Shown here: positions 59,646 to 64,000 of the stretch, piece by piece | Numbering within the stretch: the first letter of the stretch is position 1 | Layout: each line of letters begins with the position of its first letter | Made by a program: the position numbers and the translations under genes | Source: CAYGZQ01 sp964354375 [NCBI: uncultured Planctomycetota bacterium] | GTDB lineage: Bacteria > JAJVIF01 > JAPKYR01 | Reading direction: 5' to 3' | DNA length: 64,000 bases | Assembly: GCA_964354375.1 (NCBI GenBank) | Contig: CAYGZQ010000012.1 | Span: 1 to 64,000, forward strand | The notes under the pieces: model-generated | Database searches by the model: none | The model's input: only the letters and a program-made list of their open reading frames with translations | Told to the model about the DNA's origin: nothing

Positions 59646-61220
59646 TTACTCACCTTTCATCAGGCCATCGATCACCACGAGGCATTCGTCTCGATCACTT
59701 CCCGCAGACCATCCCGTGATGTAGACATCCCCTCTATTGTCGCAGACCATACTCATGAAAAACCTGCCCACACGCCATACCCGCCAGTCGGCGAGCGCGC
59801 CGGCCTTGTCGAACTTGCTCAGCGCCGTTGAGCCCTCTGTTCCGAACAATCCTATTTTCGCCGCATCATTGCCGGGATCCAAATCCGTCCCCGCGCTGTA
59901 ACGACCAAGCAAAAACACCGAGTCATCCGGACCGATCGCAAGCATCTGCCCAACGGAATCCGGCTCCCACTGATATGCATACTCGAGCGAAAGATCGTCA
60001 TCGAAGCAAACCAGGAAAGCACCGTCGAACTGATGCGTTGGGTATCCTCGGTCGCCGCGCTCCACGAAACTCGATCCCGTGACATATGCCTTCCCGGTGG
60101 AATCCACAACAAGATCATTCACCTCCTCCGAGCTGACCGGATCGCCCCAGATCGCCACACCTTGTGGCATGCCTTCACGATTGACTTTGGCAAGGAACAG
60201 ATCCTGCAGCTCCTTCCCGCCCCCGCGCTTGTCAATGCCGGGACCCGGATCGAAATCAGCGAGACCCTTCACCCTCCCCGAGAAGTACACGTCATCTTCG
60301 CATCCGACGGCCATCGCCTTGCCCGTTATCCAGCTTCTCCGATCGTCGGAGTCCGCCAACCACTTTCTGCTCCATTGGATGATGCCGTCCGGACCCACCT
60401 TTGTCAGGCTCAGCATCCGCCAGTGCGGTGCGCTTGCATTCGGCGGCGCACCTCCATACTCGTCGGACTCAACCTCGATCGAGCCCAGGACATAGGTATT
60501 CCCCTTCGAGTCGACCTGCATGTCGTCGATTGCCCCGTTCCAGTCATAACCGAAGACGTAATCGCCTGAAACGTCCAGTTTGACCAGGAAGGCTCCGGGG
60601 ACCTCGACTCTCGAGCGGCTGTCAGCACGCGGTCCCGGGTCCAAATCGATATCCCCATGAAACCGACCGGCGATCAATATGTTTCCCCTAGCGTCGCGGG
60701 CAAGAAACTCACCCTGAGTGAACCTGCCGACGACCTTCCAGATACGGGACCATTGATAACCCCCCGCCGAATCCAGCTTGGTCAGGATCACATCGTCGAA
60801 CTCGCTTCGATGGGGCACGTTCTGAGGCCCGGGGTCCAGATCGACATTGCCTCTGGCGGTCCCGAGAAGATACATATTTCCGTCGGCATCTACCGCCGCT
60901 TGCCGGTATGTCAGGCAGTATCCGTATGGCAGCTTGTATCCGTATGGCAGCTTGCGATCCGGCTTACCCTCCCCCGACTGCCATACACTCGTCCCTGGAG
61001 GAAGCTCCGAACCGCCCCCGGGACCCTGACCGACCGCTCCTCCACCGCTGTCAGGAACATCGGGATAATTTCCCGTAACCCCACCTTCCGCGATTGTCGA
61101 TCCGCCGCGCGCGATACCACCTGCATTTCCACCTCCCGGACACCCGGCCAGGTGGAGACATACGAGCAACCCCAGTGCGCCCAGCAGGCTCCTGACAGTT
61201 CGGTCAGTGAGGCCTCTCAC
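59646..61220 (-). CDS. SBBP-repeat beta-propeller lipoprotein (copy 1)
   Basis: 524 residues from GTG 61220 with GGAG about 9 nt upstream; the frame is open further, but the upstream part is antisense or overlap with the oxidoreductase. Signal VRGLTDRTVRSLLGALGLLVCLHLAGC. Gly-rich linker to ~75, then repeats as in copy 2: DADGNMYLLGTARGNVDLDPGP, DARGNILIAGRFHGDIDLDPGP, DSKGNTYVLGSI, STGKAYVTGS. An exact 18-bp tandem duplication at 60918-60953 repeats KLPYGY. Its start overlaps the oxidoreductase stop by 17 bp, implying coupling. Confidence 0.82.
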   Translation of the reverse strand: MRGLTDRTVRSLLGALGLLVCLHLAGCPGGGNAGGIARGGSTIAEGGVTGNYPDVPDSGGGAVGQGPGGGSELPPGTSVWQSGEGKPDRKLPYGYKLPYGYCLTYRQAAVDADGNMYLLGTARGNVDLDPGPQNVPHRSEFDDVILTKLDSAGGYQWSRIWKVVGRFTQGEFLARDARGNILIAGRFHGDIDLDPGPRADSRSRVEVPGAFLVKLDVSGDYVFGYDWNGAIDDMQVDSKGNTYVLGSIEVESDEYGGAPPNASAPHWRMLSLTKVGPDGIIQWSRKWLADSDDRRSWITGKAMAVGCEDDVYFSGRVKGLADFDPGPGIDKRGGGKELQDLFLAKVNREGMPQGVAIWGDPVSSEEVNDLVVDSTGKAYVTGSSFVERGDRGYPTHQFDGAFLVCFDDDLSLEYAYQWEPDSVGQMLAIGPDDSVFLLGRYSAGTDLDPGNDAAKIGLFGTEGSTALSKFDKAGALADWRVWRVGRFFMSMVCDNRGDVYITGWSAGSDRDECLVVIDGLMKGE

Positions 61221-61818
61221 TGTATCTCTCCTCTTTCCACGGGTCGCCCCGCATGTGATAGCCTCGCAACTCCCAGTACCCCCCACGGTCCTCAGCCATG
61301 AACTCGATCCCTGACACCCATTTCGCGCTCTTCCACGCATAGAGCTTCGGAACCACCAGCCTGAGCGGTCCGCCCTTCGCGGGCTCGAGATCTTTTCCGC
61401 TCTCAGACCACGCAAACACGACATCTTCTTGGAGGAAATCTTCCATCAGAAGGTTCGTCGAGTAGCCGTCAAGGCAGTGGATCATCACCGCCTGTGCCTG
61501 CGGAAGCGGCTTCACGAGCGACGCGACATCTCGCGCCGACACCCCCGTCCAGAGCATGTCGAGCTTGCTCCACGTGGTCACGCAGTGCCAGTCGGCACGG
61601 ACCTCGGTTGCCGGAAGTGACCGAAATTCCTCCCAGGATAGCCGAACCTCTTCTTCCACGAGTCCGAAAATCCTCAGTTCCCATTTCTCGATGTCGATGG
61701 AGGGTATGCCATTGTAGTGAAGGATCGGCCATTTGTCGGTGAAATGCTGTCCCGGCGGGATTCTCTCGGGTTTCAGAGTATCCGAGCTGATAACGCGCTT
61801 TGGCTGTTCATCTGCCAT
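61204..61818 (-). CDS. Sulfite oxidase-like molybdopterin-binding oxidoreductase
   Basis: 204 residues from ATG 61818 (GGAGG 9 nt upstream). Single Oxidored_molyb domain (PF00174-like): PPGQHFTDKWPILHYNGIP, LSWEEFRSLP, DWHCVTTWSKLDMLWTGV with Cys79 as the molybdenum ligand, CLDGYSTNL, GGPLRLVVPKLYAWKSAKWVSGIEF. Lacks a signal peptide, heme domain and dimerisation domain, so it is a cytoplasmic YuiH/YedY-like stand-alone enzyme. Substrate unknown. Lies between nitroreductase (31 bp) and SBBP genes on the same strand. Confidence 0.88.
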   Translation of the reverse strand: MADEQPKRVISSDTLKPERIPPGQHFTDKWPILHYNGIPSIDIEKWELRIFGLVEEEVRLSWEEFRSLPATEVRADWHCVTTWSKLDMLWTGVSARDVASLVKPLPQAQAVMIHCLDGYSTNLLMEDFLQEDVVFAWSESGKDLEPAKGGPLRLVVPKLYAWKSAKWVSGIEFMAEDRGGYWELRGYHMRGDPWKEERYSERPH

Positions 61819-61849
61819 AGCCTCGCTCCTCCCTCTCTGCCCCGCCCGA

Positions 61850-62359
61850 TCACCATCGGTCAAGGTGAATCCTCGACTTGTCGAAGCGACCGGGATCGCC
61901 CTTCCGCTCTTTAGGATACCCGAGCGGAATCAGTGCGAACGGATAGACATGGTCGGGCAGGTCGAGCAATTCTCTCAGGCCCTCGATAATCGGTCCCCTC
62001 GGGTAGACACCGCACCACACCCCGCCGAGTCCCAGGGCGTGCGCCGCGAGAAGAAGATTCTGCGTGGCGGCTGAGCAGTCCTGCACCCACATCCCATCGT
62101 GCTTGTCGAGTTTGGCATCGCCGCACACGAGTATCGCCGCCTGTGCTTCCTTAGCCATCAGCGCGTGCTTGTGCACGCTCGGAATCTTGTCGAGCGTCTC
62201 CCGGTCCCTGATGACGACAAAATGCCAGGGCTGCTGATTACCGGCGGACGGTGCGTACATCGCCGCCTTGAGTATCTTCTCGATGATCTCGTCCGGAATC
62301 GGGTCCTTCTCGAACCTGCGGATACTCCGGCGGGTCAGAATCGCCTCCATCGCGTCCAT
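61850..62359 (-). CDS. Nitroreductase family protein
   Basis: 169 residues; GGAGGA 6 nt before the ATG. N-terminal MEAILTRRSIRRFEKDPIPDEII with the FMN-binding Arg pair, then AAMYAPSAGNQQPWHFVVI, AATQNLLLAAHALGLGGVWCGVYP and ALIPLGYPKERK, the full short nitroreductase pattern. Uses FMN and NAD(P)H; natural substrate unknown. Flanked by a mini carbonic-anhydrase-like gene (22 bp upstream). Confidence 0.92.
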   Translation of the reverse strand: MDAMEAILTRRSIRRFEKDPIPDEIIEKILKAAMYAPSAGNQQPWHFVVIRDRETLDKIPSVHKHALMAKEAQAAILVCGDAKLDKHDGMWVQDCSAATQNLLLAAHALGLGGVWCGVYPRGPIIEGLRELLDLPDHVYPFALIPLGYPKERKGDPGRFDKSRIHLDRW

Positions 62360-62381
62360 GATCTTCCTCCGTTCGGGCTTC

Positions 62382-62765
62382 TTACTCCTTCACGACCTCC
62401 ACACTCCACATATCGTTAACGTATAAACCTATCACGCTCACGGGGAGTCCCCATGACTTCACCGCGTCAATCGCTTTCTCGATCTGAGCCACCTGCTCGT
62501 CCCTCGGCACCGGGTTTCCCGCGCAGTCGTGATGGCCCACAACCGCCACGAGCTTCGAGCCGTGCTTTTCCACCGAGATCTGAGTCCGAACCCAGATCGA
62601 CTCGATCGCGGACTCGTCGCCTTCCGCAAGCAGCTTGATCGGACCGGCTTCGGTCACCATGTCCACGAAATCCATGCCCTTTCTCAGCTTGAACCACATA
62701 AGCACCGGTTCCTGCACCCGTCCGTCCATGCAGTTTATCGCCGTCGCGAACTTGCCTTCTGTCAC
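62382..62765 (-). CDS. Mini beta-carbonic-anhydrase-like protein
   Basis: 127 residues from GTG 62765 with GGAGGA 8 nt upstream. Zinc ligands of beta-carbonic anhydrases appear in order: NCMDGR (Cys12, Asp14, Arg16) and GHHDCAG (His78, Cys81), the CxDxR...HxxC pattern. True enzymes are ~200 residues, and here the N-terminal arm and C-terminal helices are missing, with only VIGLYVNDMWSVEVV at the end. A zinc-binding homologue of unknown activity is the safest call. 18 bp after the SGNH gene. Confidence 0.75.
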   Translation of the reverse strand: MTEGKFATAINCMDGRVQEPVLMWFKLRKGMDFVDMVTEAGPIKLLAEGDESAIESIWVRTQISVEKHGSKLVAVVGHHDCAGNPVPRDEQVAQIEKAIDAVKSWGLPVSVIGLYVNDMWSVEVVKE

Positions 62766-62783
62766 GTTCAGATCCTCCGCTAT

Positions 62784-64000
62784 CTACTCAGATTCTCTAA
62801 TTGGATCAGGCGAGCCCTCCTGCCGGCTCGTCTCGTCAATTGCATCCAGTATCGCCAGCGCGATCCGGCTGTCTCCCTCACGAGTGAAATGTATGCCGTC
62901 CGCATCACACTCGCGAGCGATGTCCCACAGGTTGTTCGGATCCCCGCCTTCGCGATGCACACCCACGTACGGGTCGCCGTCCACGTACGCAAAGCCGTCG
63001 TGGCTCTCGACCAGCGCTCTGAGAGATGCATTCCATTCGTCCCTCACTCGCATTCTTGCGTTCGACCCGTTAGACCAGGGAAGAATTCCAATCACGACAG
63101 CAACAATCCCGTTTTGCTCACAAGTGTCGAGTATCGCGGTCCACGATTCAAGGAAAGCGGCCTTCGATGTCTTCCCTGTATGCAGATCATTGACTCCGCC
63201 GTTGATGATCGCGATTTTCGGTTTCAGCTCCACGCAATCGCGAACCAACCTCTCCTCGACTTGACCAATCGTGTTCCCGCCGGTACCCATGTTCTGCACC
63301 GTCACACTCAGCGCGTCGGCAACGATATTCGGAAATGACGCAGTGAGATCCATAACTTCTCTCGCTTCGGTGAACGAGTAATTTCCGGGACGTCCCGCGA
63401 CAATCGAGTCGCCAATGGCAACGATCACGGGAGCCTGCATGTAGAGATGTATCGGGACCGCCTCGCCGGGCTCACCGTGCCCGTCCGCCCCGTGTTCCCA
63501 ATCCACATCGTTGTCGCCGGGATCTTCATCAAACCACAAAACCGCTGCATGCTGCACGTCGCTCCGAAGAACCAGTTGCGAAACGTCACTGTCGCCGCTC
63601 TGTGTCAGTCTTACCCCAAAGTAATCGCCGGTCAGCACACCGTCTATGAGCGATTCAAGGTCCACCTCGTTGACCTGCCCCGCGACCAGTCGCGAAATCA
63701 GGTTTTCCGATTCCCCCACGCGCGCGTATCCGGAACCATCCTCGTTTCTTCTCCAGATGGTTACGTAGACCCCGTCCGTGTCGGCAAGATCGTTTACATA
63801 GAACTCGACCCTCTCGATCATCCCGTCCTCCCTGATCCTCAGTTGCTGGCCCTTGAAGAGAAATTCCCTCTGAGCCTGACCCTGTGAGCCGGTCAAGGCG
63901 CCCGCTACGACGATATCGGGATAGCAGGTGCACGGGACGAGGTCGGGATTCGGCGTGAGAAGGCTGCATTCGAGCGACGGGACGGGCCCCGCAAGGCCGA
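62784..64000 (-). CDS. SGNH-family hydrolase with N-terminal beta domain (5' partial)
   Basis: No stop codon occurs upstream of the TTG at 63896: the frame runs through the right edge (LTPNPDLVPCTCYPDIVVAGAL), so the start lies outside. About 400 residues visible. A beta-sandwich-like N-terminal part (RVEFYVNDLADTDGVYVTIWRR) precedes the SGNH domain: IVAIGDSIVAG (Ser nucleophile), NMGTGGNTI (Gly block), INGGVNDLHTG (Asn) and DADGIHFT (Asp/His). These enzymes are esterases or lipases that often deacetylate polysaccharides. Probably exported. First visible gene of the minus-strand run to 56732. Confidence 0.85.
   Translation of the reverse strand, partial: GLAGPVPSLECSLLTPNPDLVPCTCYPDIVVAGALTGSQGQAQREFLFKGQQLRIREDGMIERVEFYVNDLADTDGVYVTIWRRNEDGSGYARVGESENLISRLVAGQVNEVDLESLIDGVLTGDYFGVRLTQSGDSDVSQLVLRSDVQHAAVLWFDEDPGDNDVDWEHGADGHGEPGEAVPIHLYMQAPVIVAIGDSIVAGRPGNYSFTEAREVMDLTASFPNIVADALSVTVQNMGTGGNTIGQVEERLVRDCVELKPKIAIINGGVNDLHTGKTSKAAFLESWTAILDTCEQNGIVAVVIGILPWSNGSNARMRVRDEWNASLRALVESHDGFAYVDGDPYVGVHREGGDPNNLWDIARECDADGIHFTREGDSRIALAILDAIDETSRQEGSPDPIRESE

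Noticed and set aside
62784-63896. TTG at 63896 as the start of the SGNH gene
   Set aside because: The frame has no stop up to the window edge and lacks a signal peptide or ribosome site at the TTG, so the gene is treated as partial.

Overview
The window comes from a GC-rich, free-living, diderm (Gram-negative type) bacterium that I cannot place in a phylum from sequence alone. Evidence for a diderm with a complex envelope: a heptose-1-phosphate adenylyltransferase (lipopolysaccharide core), a long-form RmlA nucleotidyltransferase, two DUF2723 membrane glycosyltransferase-like proteins and about fourteen predicted lipoproteins. Genes are dense, most have a GGAGG-type ribosome site, and sigma70-type promoters and hairpin+T terminators are easy to see. 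I see no insertion sequence, prophage, integrase or CRISPR array. The density of large, paralogous, poorly characterised secreted proteins suggests an uncultured lineage (inference).

Layout. 1-2612: 3' part of a lipoprotein with a LVIVD beta-propeller. 2645-6877 (-): four coupled genes, DegT aminotransferase, pyruvate-type aldolase, Rossmann protein and PseG-like hydrolase/transferase, which look like a small pathway for an unusual sugar acid. 6911-17659 (-): lipoproteins (BNR/sialidase-like, Tyr-rich beta-helix, PepSY-like, nidogen-like, PQQ propeller) and a small membrane protein. 17822-23300: Eis-like acetyltransferase, zinc-ribbon and TPM proteins, ComEA, a solitary short flagellin, TPR protein. 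23388-32737: DUF502, DEDDh exonuclease, metallophosphatase-tetraheme cytochrome fusion, HslVU, threonine aldolase, DUF2723-TPR protein. 32946-39707: four tandem PKD+PQQ lipoprotein paralogues. 39960-49283: Dxs, XRE regulator, AI-2E family permease, zinc-ribbon membrane protein, second DUF2723-TPR protein, HldE-C/RfaE2, PurD. 49575-56614: carboxypeptidase-regulatory-repeat lipoprotein, bifunctional-nuclease domain protein, tRNA-Ser(GCU), another modular lipoprotein, a small lipoprotein, RmlA. 56732-64000 (-): a six-gene run: SGNH hydrolase, mini carbonic-anhydrase-like protein, nitroreductase, molybdopterin oxidoreductase, two SBBP propeller lipoproteins.

Most notable themes: (1) a lipoprotein family in which one conserved, unnamed N-terminal module of about 400 residues is joined to five different C-terminal displays (LVIVD propeller twice, beta-helix, nidogen-like, PQQ propeller), with a decayed relic of the same module in an intergenic region; (2) intergenic nested-hairpin elements whose architecture is kept while the sequence differs, three of them just upstream of promoters of hslVU, ltaE and dxs; (3) the four-gene sugar-acid cassette in which a pyruvate aldolase stands where a PEP-dependent NeuB-type synthase would be expected.
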